DNA from: Pseudomonadota bacterium
GTDB lineage: Bacteria > Pseudomonadota > Gammaproteobacteria > Burkholderiales > Thiobacillaceae
Direction of reading: 5' to 3'
NCBI GenBank assembly: GCA_021826065.1
Contig: JAKADY010000005.1
Span: forward strand, 1-64,000
DNA: 64,000 nt
This document shows positions 29,105 through 36,933 of the stretch, one piece after another (within the stretch, counting starts at the first letter, position 1; every line of letters begins with the position of its first letter). A program made the translations under genes and the position numbers. The notes under the pieces are model-generated. The model was not told the origin of the DNA, ran no database searches, and saw only the letters and a program-made list of their open reading frames with translations.

Positions 29105-30241
29105 ATGAACAGCGCACTCCCCAAGCCGATCCACGACTGGCTGCGCCTGATGGTGGCGCGCAACGCCTCCGACCTGTTCCTGACCGCGGGCTTTCCGCCC
29201 GCCGTCAAGCTGGACGGCAAGGTCACGCCGATCTCCAAACAGACCCTCACCCCGGCCGAAACCGAGAACCTGGCCCGCTCGGTGATGCCCGAGCGCGTGC
29301 GCGCCGAGTTCGACGCCCACCACGAGGCCAACTTCGCCATCCACGACCTGGACATCGGCCGCTTCCGGGTGAGCGCCTTCGTGCAGCAGGGTCGCGTCGG
29401 CGTGGTCTTCCGCCGCATCAACACGCGCATCCCCAAGCTCGAGGAGCTGCACCTGCCGCCCATCCTCAAGGACATCGCCCTGGTGCCCAGGGGCCTGGTG
29501 CTGCTGGTGGGGGCGACCGGCAGTGGCAAGAGCACGACGCTGGCCGCCATGATCGGCCACCGCAACCAGAACATGCAGGAGCACATCATCACGGTGGAGG
29601 ACCCGATCGAGTTCGTGCATCAGCACGGCAACTCGATCATCACCCAGCGCGAGGTGGGCACCGACACCGAGAGCTGGGAGGTGGCGCTGAAGAACACCCT
29701 GCGCCAGGCACCCGACGTCATCATGATGGGCGAGATCCGCGACGTCGCGGCGATGGAATACGCCCTGTCCTACGCCGAGACCGGCCACCTGTGCCTGTCC
29801 ACGGTGCACGCCAACAACGCCAACCAGACCATGGACCGGATCCTCTCCTTCTTCCCGCGCGAGCGGCGGGATCAGGTCCTGCTGGATCTGGCCATGCATC
29901 TGAAGGCCATCGTCTCGCAGCGCCTGATCCCGCGCCTGGATGGCAAGGGGCGCATCCCAGCGGTGGAGGTCCTGCTCAACTCGCCGCTCATCGCCGACCT
30001 GATCAAGGAGGGGCGCATGTTCGAGATCAAGGACATCATGGCCAAGTCGCGCGACCTGGGCATGCAGACCTTCGACCAGTCCCTGTTCGATCTCTACAAG
30101 GCGGGGGTGATCAGCGCCGAGGATGCCCTGCGCAACGCCGACTCCTTCAACGACCTGCGGCTCAAGATCAAGCTCTACCGCGAGGGCCGCGAGGACGGCC
30201 AGCCCTCGGCCGCGGCCATCAGCCACCTGGACATCATCTGA
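29105..30241 (+). CDS. pilU: Type IV pilus retraction ATPase PilU
   Basis: A 378-residue PilT paralogue that assists PilT in forceful retraction. Walker A reads GATGSGKSTT, with EDPIEFVHQHGNSIITQREVG, Walker B APDVIMMGEIRDVAAMEYAL and His box TGHLCLSTVHANNANQT. The C-terminal extension (YREGREDGQPSAAAISHLDII) is typical of PilU. It follows pilT by three bases and is surely co-transcribed. Confidence 0.97.
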   Translation: MNSALPKPIHDWLRLMVARNASDLFLTAGFPPAVKLDGKVTPISKQTLTPAETENLARSVMPERVRAEFDAHHEANFAIHDLDIGRFRVSAFVQQGRVGVVFRRINTRIPKLEELHLPPILKDIALVPRGLVLLVGATGSGKSTTLAAMIGHRNQNMQEHIITVEDPIEFVHQHGNSIITQREVGTDTESWEVALKNTLRQAPDVIMMGEIRDVAAMEYALSYAETGHLCLSTVHANNANQTMDRILSFFPRERRDQVLLDLAMHLKAIVSQRLIPRLDGKGRIPAVEVLLNSPLIADLIKEGRMFEIKDIMAKSRDLGMQTFDQSLFDLYKAGVISAEDALRNADSFNDLRLKIKLYREGREDGQPSAAAISHLDII

Positions 30242-30290
30242 GCGGCGGCCGGCACCCCGCTGCCTGGCGGGGCCCAGGCCCCAGCCGCTC
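30240..30290. terminator. Possible bidirectional terminator after pilU
   Basis: The 49-bp gap between the convergent pilU and hydrolase genes contains nested GC-rich inverted repeats. The outer arms are GAGCGGC (30240-30246) and GCCGCTC (30284-30290), with inner CCCCGC/GCGGGG and GGGCC/GGCCC pairings. There is no clear T-tract, so this is only suggestive. Confidence 0.4.
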
Positions 30291-31016
30291 TCACAACGTC
30301 TTGTCCAGATAATCCTTGACGTAACCGATCAGGGCGGCATCCTGCCCCTCGAAGAAATGGTCGGCGCCCACCGCCTTGGTCTGGGCCGATTTGGGGTGCC
30401 TGAGGGCCTTGCCGCGTTTGCCGGCGTTTTGCAATACCGCCGGCAGGTCGTTCTCGCCGTAAAGGTCGAGGACGGGCAGGCGCAGGCGCGACCAGTCCTC
30501 GGAACCGGGCGAGCCGATGGAGACCCAGGCGGCCACCTCGCGGCCGCCCGCACCGCTCAGATAGACGTAGCTCATGCGGCTGCCCAGGCTGTGCGAGACG
30601 ATGGCCACCTTCGGATAACCCTTGGCCTTGAGCCAAGCCACCGCCCGCTTGAGCCGCTCGGCGGCCTCGGGGAAGGTGGGCGGATAGGCATCGCCGCGCG
30701 CCTCGGCGGCGAGCACCGGCATCTGTACGGAGAGCGTGCTGTAGCCGTGTTCGGGTAGTTGTTGGCGCAGGACGCTGATGAGCCCCCAATCCGGGTGCAC
30801 GCCGAGACCGTGGACGACGACCACCGCCGCGCGGGCGTTGGCGGCGGGGGTGTAGAGGGCCAGGAAGCGGTGTCCCTTCGGACCGTCCAGCCAGACCGGG
30901 TCGCCGACCAGCACGGCGGGCAGGATCTCATCGGCCCAGCGTTTCTCGCGGGCGTAGTCGGCGGCGAAGGTGTTCAGGGAGAACAGCAGGGCCAGCACCA
31001 GGTAGAGATAGCGCAT
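30291..31016 (-). CDS. Secreted alpha/beta hydrolase-fold protein (DUF3530-like)
   Basis: A 241-residue protein with a signal peptide (MRYLYLVLALLFSLNTFA). The alpha/beta hydrolase fold shows VVVVHGLGVHPDWG as oxyanion region, a nucleophile elbow IVSHSLGSR, an acid in LDLYGENDLP and a histidine in VGADHFFEG. The elbow lacks the first Gly of GxSxG (SHSLG), as in DUF3530 proteins, so enzymatic activity is likely but unproven. Substrate unknown; a periplasmic location is predicted. Confidence 0.8.
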   Translation of the reverse strand: MRYLYLVLALLFSLNTFAADYAREKRWADEILPAVLVGDPVWLDGPKGHRFLALYTPAANARAAVVVVHGLGVHPDWGLISVLRQQLPEHGYSTLSVQMPVLAAEARGDAYPPTFPEAAERLKRAVAWLKAKGYPKVAIVSHSLGSRMSYVYLSGAGGREVAAWVSIGSPGSEDWSRLRLPVLDLYGENDLPAVLQNAGKRGKALRHPKSAQTKAVGADHFFEGQDAALIGYVKDYLDKTL

Positions 31017-31070
31017 TTCGTCTCCTTTCGGCGGTTGGGTCTTGGTTGAGTGACAGGGTCAGGCGAGCGT

Positions 31071-31883
31071 TCAAGCGATCAGGCTCCAGGCCATGCGCAG
31101 CCCCAGCAGGTAGAGCACCCCGGCAAAGATGCGCCGCAGGCGCGCCACCGGCAGGCGGTGCGTCAGGCGTGCCCCCCAGGGGGCTGCCAGCACACTCATG
31201 GCGGCGATGGCGACGAGGGCCGGCAGGTACACGAAGCCCAGGCTGCCCGTCGGCAGGCCGCCGACGGCGAGACCCGAGAGGACGTAGCCCAGCGTGCCGC
31301 TCACCGCGATGGGTAGCCCAATGGCGGCGGAAGTTCCGATCGCCTCCTGCAGGCGCAGATTGCACCAGGTGAGGAAGGGCACCGAGAGGGTGCCGCCGCC
31401 GATGCCCACCCAGCTGGAGACGAGCCCGATCACCCCGCCGGCCAGGGTCATCCCCGGCCAGCCCGGGGGCTGCCGGTGGGCGGCAGGCCGGAAACCGAAG
31501 AAGATCTGCGTGGCGGCGTAGAAGAGGAAGACGGTGAAGAAGAGCCGCAACCCCTGGTCGGGCAGCCAGGCGGCGGCGAGGCTGCCGGCCAGCGTGCCGA
31601 GCACGATGCCCGGCGTGATGCGGCGCACCACCGCCCAGCGCACCGCGCCGTGGTGGTGATGCGCGCGCAGGCTGGAGAGCGAGGTGAAGACGATGGTGGC
31701 GAGTGAGGTACCCAGGGCGAGGTGGATGTTGTAGGCGGCGGGGAAGCCCGCATGCACATAGACCCAGGTCAGCACGGGCACCAGGACGAGCCCCCCACCG
31801 ACGCCGAGCAGTCCGGCCACGAAGCCGGCGATGAGGCCGATGGCCAGGTAGATCAGCAGGAAGGTGAGCAGGGTGGGGTCCAC
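31071..31883 (-). CDS. TauE/SafE-family permease
   Basis: A 270-residue membrane protein with about eight TM helices and the duplicated TauE/SafE motif: GFVAGLLGVGGGLVLVPVLTWV in the first half and GLVSSWVGIGGGTLSVPFLTWCN in the second. The family exports or imports sulfur oxyanions, sulfonates or related organic anions. A GTG at 31883 is the most likely start, since no ATG is available before the first helix. It is 26 bp downstream of merR on the same strand and may be co-transcribed with it, which is unusual for a mer locus. Confidence 0.85.
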   Translation of the reverse strand: MDPTLLTFLLIYLAIGLIAGFVAGLLGVGGGLVLVPVLTWVYVHAGFPAAYNIHLALGTSLATIVFTSLSSLRAHHHHGAVRWAVVRRITPGIVLGTLAGSLAAAWLPDQGLRLFFTVFLFYAATQIFFGFRPAAHRQPPGWPGMTLAGGVIGLVSSWVGIGGGTLSVPFLTWCNLRLQEAIGTSAAIGLPIAVSGTLGYVLSGLAVGGLPTGSLGFVYLPALVAIAAMSVLAAPWGARLTHRLPVARLRRIFAGVLYLLGLRMAWSLIA

Positions 31884-31909
31884 GCGGGGGGTCCGAGGGC
31901 CGCGTGGAC

Positions 31910-32338
31910 TCAGGCGGGGGTGTCCGGGGTGCGCAGGGCGTCGATCAGCGGGCAGCGCACCCGTCCTTGCGTCTGCCCGCATTGCGCGACCAGGCCGCGC
32001 AGGGCCGACTCTATGCTCTGCAGATCGGCCAGTTTGCGCTGCACCTCGGCCAGTTTGCCCTCGCCCAGGGCGCGCGCCTTGGCGCAGGAGACCCCGTCCT
32101 CGAGCCGCAACAGCTCGCCGATCTCCTCCAGGCTGAAACCCAGGTGCTGGGCGGACTTGATGAAGCGCAGCCGGCCCAGGTCGGCCTCCGTGTAGCGGCG
32201 GACACCACCGGGGTCCCGCCGGGGCTGCCGCATGAGACCCTTGCGCTGGTAGAAGCGCACGGTCTCGACGTGCACGCCGGCCGTCCGTGCCAGGCGGCCG
32301 ATGGTGTAGAGCCCTTGGGGGGATGACGTCTGCGGCAT
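31910..32338 (-). CDS. merR: Mercuric-resistance regulator MerR
   Basis: A 142-residue MerR-family activator. The winged-helix DNA-binding part (LYTIGRLARTAGVHVETVRFYQRKGL) is followed by a dimerisation helix. The three mercury-binding cysteines are C85, C120 and C129, with the same 35- and 9-residue spacing as C82, C117 and C126 of Tn501 MerR. That spacing distinguishes Hg(II) sensors from zinc, copper and lead homologues. It is divergent from merT across a canonical mer operator. Confidence 0.93.
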   Translation of the reverse strand: MPQTSSPQGLYTIGRLARTAGVHVETVRFYQRKGLMRQPRRDPGGVRRYTEADLGRLRFIKSAQHLGFSLEEIGELLRLEDGVSCAKARALGEGKLAEVQRKLADLQSIESALRGLVAQCGQTQGRVRCPLIDALRTPDTPA

Positions 32339-32341
32339 GGC

Positions 32342-32372
32342 TTGACTCCGTACTCAGGTACGGCGGCAAGCT
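32342..32372 (+). promoter_or_regulatory. mer operator-promoter
   Basis: A -35 TTGACT (32342-32347) and a -10 CAAGCT (32367-32372) are separated by the long 19-base spacer typical of MerR-activated promoters. The spacer holds the dyad CCGTAC-TCAG-GTACGG (32348-32363). Order, dyad and spacing match the Tn501 merOP. MerR-Hg(II) should untwist this spacer to activate merT. Confidence 0.92.
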
Positions 32373-32401
32373 TAGCGTACATCGTATGGGAGACGATCAC
32401 C

Positions 32402-32752
32402 ATGGCTGCACGCAAATCCGGATTGGGCGCGGTACTCACGGGTGGTCTGGCCGCGCTGCTGGCCTCGACCTGCTGTCTGGGGCCGCTGGTCTTGATCACC
32501 CTCGGCTTCTCCGGGGCGTGGATCGCCAACCTGACTGCGCTCGAACCGCTCAGACCCTTGTTTCTCGCCCTCGCCCTGGCCGCCCTCACCCTGGCCTGGC
32601 GGCGGCTCACTCGCCCGGCCGCGGTCTGCCAGCCGGGGCAGGTGTGTGCCGTACCGCGGGTGTACAGGGCCTACCGGGCCCTGTTCTGGCTCGCCGCCGG
32701 CCTGACCGCCCTCGCCTTCCTGTTCCCCCTCATCCTGCCCCTGTTCTATTGA
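32402..32752 (+). CDS. merT: Mercuric ion transporter MerT
   Basis: A 116-residue inner-membrane protein with three TM helices that takes Hg(II) from periplasmic MerP into the cytoplasm. The cysteine pair in the first helix is C24-C25 (ASTCCLGP), and the cytoplasmic-loop pair is C76 and C82 (VCQPGQVC), the same numbers as in classic MerT. Length is normal. It starts at the ATG after the mer promoter. Confidence 0.95.
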   Translation: MAARKSGLGAVLTGGLAALLASTCCLGPLVLITLGFSGAWIANLTALEPLRPLFLALALAALTLAWRRLTRPAAVCQPGQVCAVPRVYRAYRALFWLAAGLTALAFLFPLILPLFY

Positions 32753-32762
32753 AAGGATCGCC

Positions 32763-33038
32763 ATGAAGACCTTCTGCGCCCTGATGCTCAGCCTTGCCAT
32801 CCTGCCCGCCCTGGCCGCGCCCCGCACCGCCATCCTGTCGGTCTCGGGCATGACCTGCGCGGCCTGCCCCATCACGGTGAAGAAGGCCCTCACCCGGGTG
32901 CCCGGCGTGACCAAGGCGGAGGTCGATCTTGACCAGCGCCGTGCCGTCGTCACCTACAACGCTGCCCGCACCACCCCCGCCGACCTGGCGCGGGCCGTGA
33001 GCGAGGCCGGCTATCCGGCGCAGGTGGTGGCCAAATGA
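32763..33038 (+). CDS. merP: Periplasmic mercuric-binding protein MerP
   Basis: A 91-residue protein with an 18-residue signal peptide (ALMLSLAILPALAA) and a single heavy-metal-associated domain. The metal site is GMTCAACP, with the two cysteines C32 and C35. It binds Hg(II) in the periplasm and hands it to MerT. The last codons overlap the next ORF by four bases (ATGA). Confidence 0.95.
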   Translation: MKTFCALMLSLAILPALAAPRTAILSVSGMTCAACPITVKKALTRVPGVTKAEVDLDQRRAVVTYNAARTTPADLARAVSEAGYPAQVVAK

Positions 33039-33271
33039 GCGCCATCGTCCTGGACTCCACCCTGACCTGCCCGGTCTGCGGCCACGTCAAGACCGAGCGC
33101 ATGCCGCAGGATGCCTGTCAGTGGTTCTACGAGTGCGAGGCCTGCCACACCGTGCTGCGGCCAAAGGCGGGCGACTGCTGCGTGTTCTGCTCCTATGGCA
33201 CGGTACCCTGCCCGCCGGTGCAGACCCAGCGACAGGCCGGGCACTGCGGTTGCGCGGCACGCAACGACTGA
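33035..33271 (+). CDS. GDCCVxC-domain cysteine-rich protein
   Basis: A 78-residue protein with CPVCG, CEAC, GDCCVFC and C-terminal CGC motifs, eleven cysteines in all. The GDCCVxC family is commonly found beside mer genes; some relatives have selenocysteine at one of these cysteines, but here all are Cys. It probably binds Hg(II) or another soft metal in the cytoplasm. It is translationally coupled to merP. No mercuric reductase (merA) follows. Confidence 0.9.
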   Translation: MSAIVLDSTLTCPVCGHVKTERMPQDACQWFYECEACHTVLRPKAGDCCVFCSYGTVPCPPVQTQRQAGHCGCAARND

Positions 33272-33286
33272 GGCAGCCGCTGCCTC
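33270..33286. terminator. Hairpin between convergent GDCCVxC and EVE genes
   Basis: GAGGCAG/CTGCCTC with a CCG loop spans the 15-bp gap between the two converging stop codons. No T-tract is present, so termination efficiency is uncertain. Confidence 0.4.
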
Positions 33287-33748
<462 letters not shown>

Positions 33749-33751
33749 GGT

Positions 33752-33780
33752 TTCCTCATCATTTTCGATCGGCCTATAAT
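33752..33780 (+). promoter_or_regulatory. Possible sigma70 promoter for the following gene
   Basis: A perfect -10 TATAAT (33775-33780) lies 37 bases before the ATG at 33818. The best -35 at 17-base spacing is weak (TTCCTC, 33752-33757). It is in the 69-bp gap between divergent genes. Confidence 0.45.
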
Positions 33781-33817
33781 CCGAGTAATTTCATCGGATA
33801 TTGTAGCGGAGGCCGAC

Positions 33818-34972
33818 ATGACCGAGATCGCAGCCGCACCGCCCCTGCCCCGCGCGGGCCAATCCCGGCGGCTGGATCTGGCCGCCCTGATCAACGCGGT
33901 CCAGCGCAACTGCGACATCTCCGACGCCCAGTATGCCGGGGACCTGACCCTGTGCACCTTCCTGCTCAAGATGCGCGAACTCTACCGCTGGGAGCACGAC
34001 ATCCCCTTGAGCGCCAACATGCCCAAGGGGGAGGTGGGCGACTGGATGAACGCCCGCAGCGCCCTGTGGGAGGGCATCGAGACCGACCCCTATGTGCCGC
34101 TGCCCCTGCCCTCGGGCGAGGTCGACCCCTTCGAGGTCGGCCGTGTGAACGCCGAGCTGCTGTCGCATGGCCTAGTGTACTCGGGCGGCTATGGGCGGCA
34201 GTGCAAACCGCACTTCTTCCTCGGCCAGCTCCTGCGCAGCGAGACGCGGCAGGGCCATCGGGTGCTGGTGTCCGGCTGCGAATACGCGCGCGACCTCGAC
34301 GCCCCGCCGGGGATGATGCTGGACGGCACCGTGTTCGTGCGCAGCGAGGCCCTCAAGCGCTGGTTGTGGGAGCGCTACGAGGAGTGGCGTTTCAATCCCA
34401 AGCGCAACGCGGCGATGGCGCGCGCACTGGCGTACTACCCGTTCGAACACGCGCCCGAGGCGGCGCTCAACGCCATGACGGCCAACGAGATCGAGGCCGT
34501 GATCCTGCACGAGCTGGGCGAGGCGCGGGTCGAGGCGGCGCTGGGCGAGGACTGGGGCACGCTGCTGTTGAGTGTGATGCGCAGCCGGGCAGAGATCATG
34601 GCCCGCGCCGTGCGCGACCTGTATGCCGACTGCCTGTCCACCCTGCCGGGGCTGATCGAGCGCGGCGAGCCGGCCAGTCTCCACTTCTTCTTCGCCAACT
34701 TCACCGGCATGCGGCGTAGCCTCGCACCGGCGCTGGCCGACGCCTACCAGCGCTGGGCGGCGGGCGGCGACCTCGGGGCCTTGAGCGCCGCCGCCGAGGC
34801 GGGGCTCGCACGCTGGGCGGAGACGGCGCAGTCGCTCCTGGCCCTCTACCGCGCCCACGGTGAGGCCGTCGGCCCGCAGATCGAGGCGCTTCTCGGAGGG
34901 GAGAAGACAGCGGACAGGGGACAGAGCACCAGCGCCTGCGCACCGGCGAGCGTAGGCAATCCCGAGCGCTGA
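33818..34972 (+). CDS. Conserved protein of unknown function
   Basis: A 384-residue soluble protein beginning MTEIAAAPPLP, with a conserved-looking stretch LINAVQRNCDISDAQYAGDLTLCTFLLKMRELYRWEHDIPL. It is acidic, helical in prediction by eye, and has no signal peptide or TM segment. It may belong to the Sfum_1244-type family of uncharacterised proteins, recalled from this N-terminal pattern, but I am not certain. The last 25 residues (from EKTADRGQST) look low-complexity and repeat-derived. A TATAAT box lies upstream. It is monocistronic between an EVE gene and the convergent pyruvate kinase gene. Confidence 0.7.
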   Translation: MTEIAAAPPLPRAGQSRRLDLAALINAVQRNCDISDAQYAGDLTLCTFLLKMRELYRWEHDIPLSANMPKGEVGDWMNARSALWEGIETDPYVPLPLPSGEVDPFEVGRVNAELLSHGLVYSGGYGRQCKPHFFLGQLLRSETRQGHRVLVSGCEYARDLDAPPGMMLDGTVFVRSEALKRWLWERYEEWRFNPKRNAAMARALAYYPFEHAPEAALNAMTANEIEAVILHELGEARVEAALGEDWGTLLLSVMRSRAEIMARAVRDLYADCLSTLPGLIERGEPASLHFFFANFTGMRRSLAPALADAYQRWAAGGDLGALSAAAEAGLARWAETAQSLLALYRAHGEAVGPQIEALLGGEKTADRGQSTSACAPASVGNPER

Positions 34973-35031
34973 ACCCTCAGACAGCGGACTGTTCACGTGT
35001 TTGGGTGCGCAGCACCCGCCCGACACAGTCC

Positions 35032-36888
35032 TCAGTCCTCCGTCCTCAGTCTTCTGACCAACTGACCCAACATCGGCCGCTGCTTCCGGCGGTGCTCGCC
35101 CATGCGCTCGAGCAGTTCGGCGAGGAAGTCCACCGTCTCGACGATGTAGGGGCCTTTGTTCAACATCACGCACTCGGCGCGTACGCCGAAGGCGGCGTCG
35201 GAGACCTCGGCGCGCGAGGGCAGCCCACGCTTGGCCATGCCCTCCAACACCTGAGTGGCCCAGATGACCGGCACGTGCGCGGCCTCGGCGAGCCAGAGGA
35301 TCTCCTCCTGCACCTCGGCCAGGCGCTCGAAGCCCACCTCCACCGCCAGGTCGCCGCGCGCCACCATCAGGCCCACCGGCGGGTTGGCCAGGGCGGCGAG
35401 CAGGATCCCGGCCAGGTTGTCGAAGGCCTGCGGCGTCTCGATCTTGAGCACGGTGCCGACAGGGCCGGCCTCGAGTGCACGCAGGGCGGCATGCAGGGCC
35501 TGAACGTCCTCCGGCCCGCGCACGAAGGACAGCCCGACGATGTCGACATGCCCGGCCAGGGCGCGCAGGTCCTCCAGGTCCTTGGCCGTCAGGGCCGGCA
35601 CGTCCAGGCGGGTGTCCGGCAGATTGATGCCCTTCTCGGGCCGCAAGCGGCTGCCCTCGGGGGCTGCATGGGTGATCTCGACCACGATCTCGCGGCCGTC
35701 GTTGGCCAGGATGCGTCCGCCGATGCGACCGTCGTCGAACCACACGCGCTGGCCCGGCGCGGCGGCGTCGAACACCGCCGGCAGCGTACAGGGGATGCTG
35801 GCAGGCCGGGTGACCCGGCCGCTGGCGTCGGTGAGCGGGTGTTCGCCGGGCCGGTCATCGCCGGTGAGCAAGAGCCGGTCGCCCACCCTGAGGGTGAGCG
35901 GCTGGACCCGCTCGGGCAGGGGGCCCACCCGACCGGCGGCGAGCTGGGCGTCGCCCCGCCAGAGGATGCAAGCGGCGCCGTCGCGCAGATAGACATGGCG
36001 TTCGGCGTGCGCCAACCAGGCCTCGCCCTGGCGTTCGACGACCTGCAGGCGCCGGCGGCTGCCGCGGTTGTCCTCCAGCTCCAGTTGGTCGCCCGGGCGC
36101 ATGAGGGCGAGCAGTTCGGGGTCGAGCGGCAGCCGGACGCCGTCGCCGTCCGGCGGCAGCGCCGCGTGGCGCGGCGTGAGCCAGACACGCGCGGGTTGCA
36201 CCACACGCCCCCAGGCGTCGCGCTTGGGTTTAAAGTCGATCAGCCGGCCGACCGGGCGGATGTCCCCGGTGCGCAGCTTGGGGCCGGCGAGGTCGGCGTA
36301 GACGCGGCAGCGGCGGCCGCATTCCGCCTCCGCGGTGCGCAGGTTGCGGATCATGGCGAGCCAGGCCTCGGCGTCGTCATGCGCGCAGTTGATGCGCATG
36401 ACGTCCATGCCGGCCTCGAGCAGCCGACGGATCAGATCGGGGGCATGCGCCGCCTCGCTGGGCATGGTGACCATGATGCGGGTGGCGCGCCGGCCGGCCG
36501 GCTGACCCAGCAGCGCCCGGGCATGGGCATCGAGCTGCTGCGCCCCGTCGGCAATGCCGACCTGTCCCCGGCGCACACGGCGCGACGGCGGCTCGCGCCC
36601 GGCCAGGGCATAGAGCGCCCTCACCACGGCGTTGAGGCTAGCCAGGGTGTGCGCCTCGGCCCGCCCCAGCCGCGACAGGCCCAGCAGCGCCAGCTCGTTC
36701 TGCAGGTCGCGGATGTCGCTCTGGCGCACCGCGAGGTAGTGCAGGAGATTGCAGGCGCTCGGGCGGTGGTCCGGGTGCACGGCCTCGATCTCCCGCGCAT
36801 GCGCCTGCTCCACCGCCAGGGCGTGGCGGCGCAGGGCCTCCAGCGCGGGGATCAGCCGCTCGGCGCGGCGGCGGGTGGACAGGGACAT
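35032..36888 (-). CDS. Atypical pyruvate kinase with N-terminal extension
   Basis: A 618-residue protein. Residues 1 to about 134 are an extension unrelated to known pyruvate kinases. The core then shows MVTMPSEAAHAPDLIRRLLEAG, MDVMRINCAHD, ADLAGPKLRTG, VGLSFVRGPEDV, the catalytic KIE (VLKIETPQA), MVARGDLAVE and VIWATQVLEGMAKRGLPSRAEVSDAAFG. Catalytic K, E, D and T positions are kept. The protein ends soon after VMLNKGPYIVETVDFLAELL and so lacks the usual C-terminal regulatory domain. It may be a pyruvate kinase with different control, or a related kinase; it is not the canonical PykA/PykF type. Confidence 0.8.
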   Translation of the reverse strand: MSLSTRRRAERLIPALEALRRHALAVEQAHAREIEAVHPDHRPSACNLLHYLAVRQSDIRDLQNELALLGLSRLGRAEAHTLASLNAVVRALYALAGREPPSRRVRRGQVGIADGAQQLDAHARALLGQPAGRRATRIMVTMPSEAAHAPDLIRRLLEAGMDVMRINCAHDDAEAWLAMIRNLRTAEAECGRRCRVYADLAGPKLRTGDIRPVGRLIDFKPKRDAWGRVVQPARVWLTPRHAALPPDGDGVRLPLDPELLALMRPGDQLELEDNRGSRRRLQVVERQGEAWLAHAERHVYLRDGAACILWRGDAQLAAGRVGPLPERVQPLTLRVGDRLLLTGDDRPGEHPLTDASGRVTRPASIPCTLPAVFDAAAPGQRVWFDDGRIGGRILANDGREIVVEITHAAPEGSRLRPEKGINLPDTRLDVPALTAKDLEDLRALAGHVDIVGLSFVRGPEDVQALHAALRALEAGPVGTVLKIETPQAFDNLAGILLAALANPPVGLMVARGDLAVEVGFERLAEVQEEILWLAEAAHVPVIWATQVLEGMAKRGLPSRAEVSDAAFGVRAECVMLNKGPYIVETVDFLAELLERMGEHRRKQRPMLGQLVRRLRTED

Positions 36889-36933
36889 GGAACGGGTCCG
36901 AGGCAGGGCTCACCCCAGGTTAACAGAGGTGTG

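Noticed and set aside
33035-33271. Possible selenocysteine in the GDCCVxC protein
   Set aside because: Some relatives have Sec in this motif, but here the codons are plain Cys and no in-frame TGA interrupts the gene.
35028-35051. Two GTCCTCAGTC direct repeats at the 3' end of the pyruvate kinase gene
   Set aside because: Only two short units with a four-base spacer; too little to call a repeat array or CRISPR.
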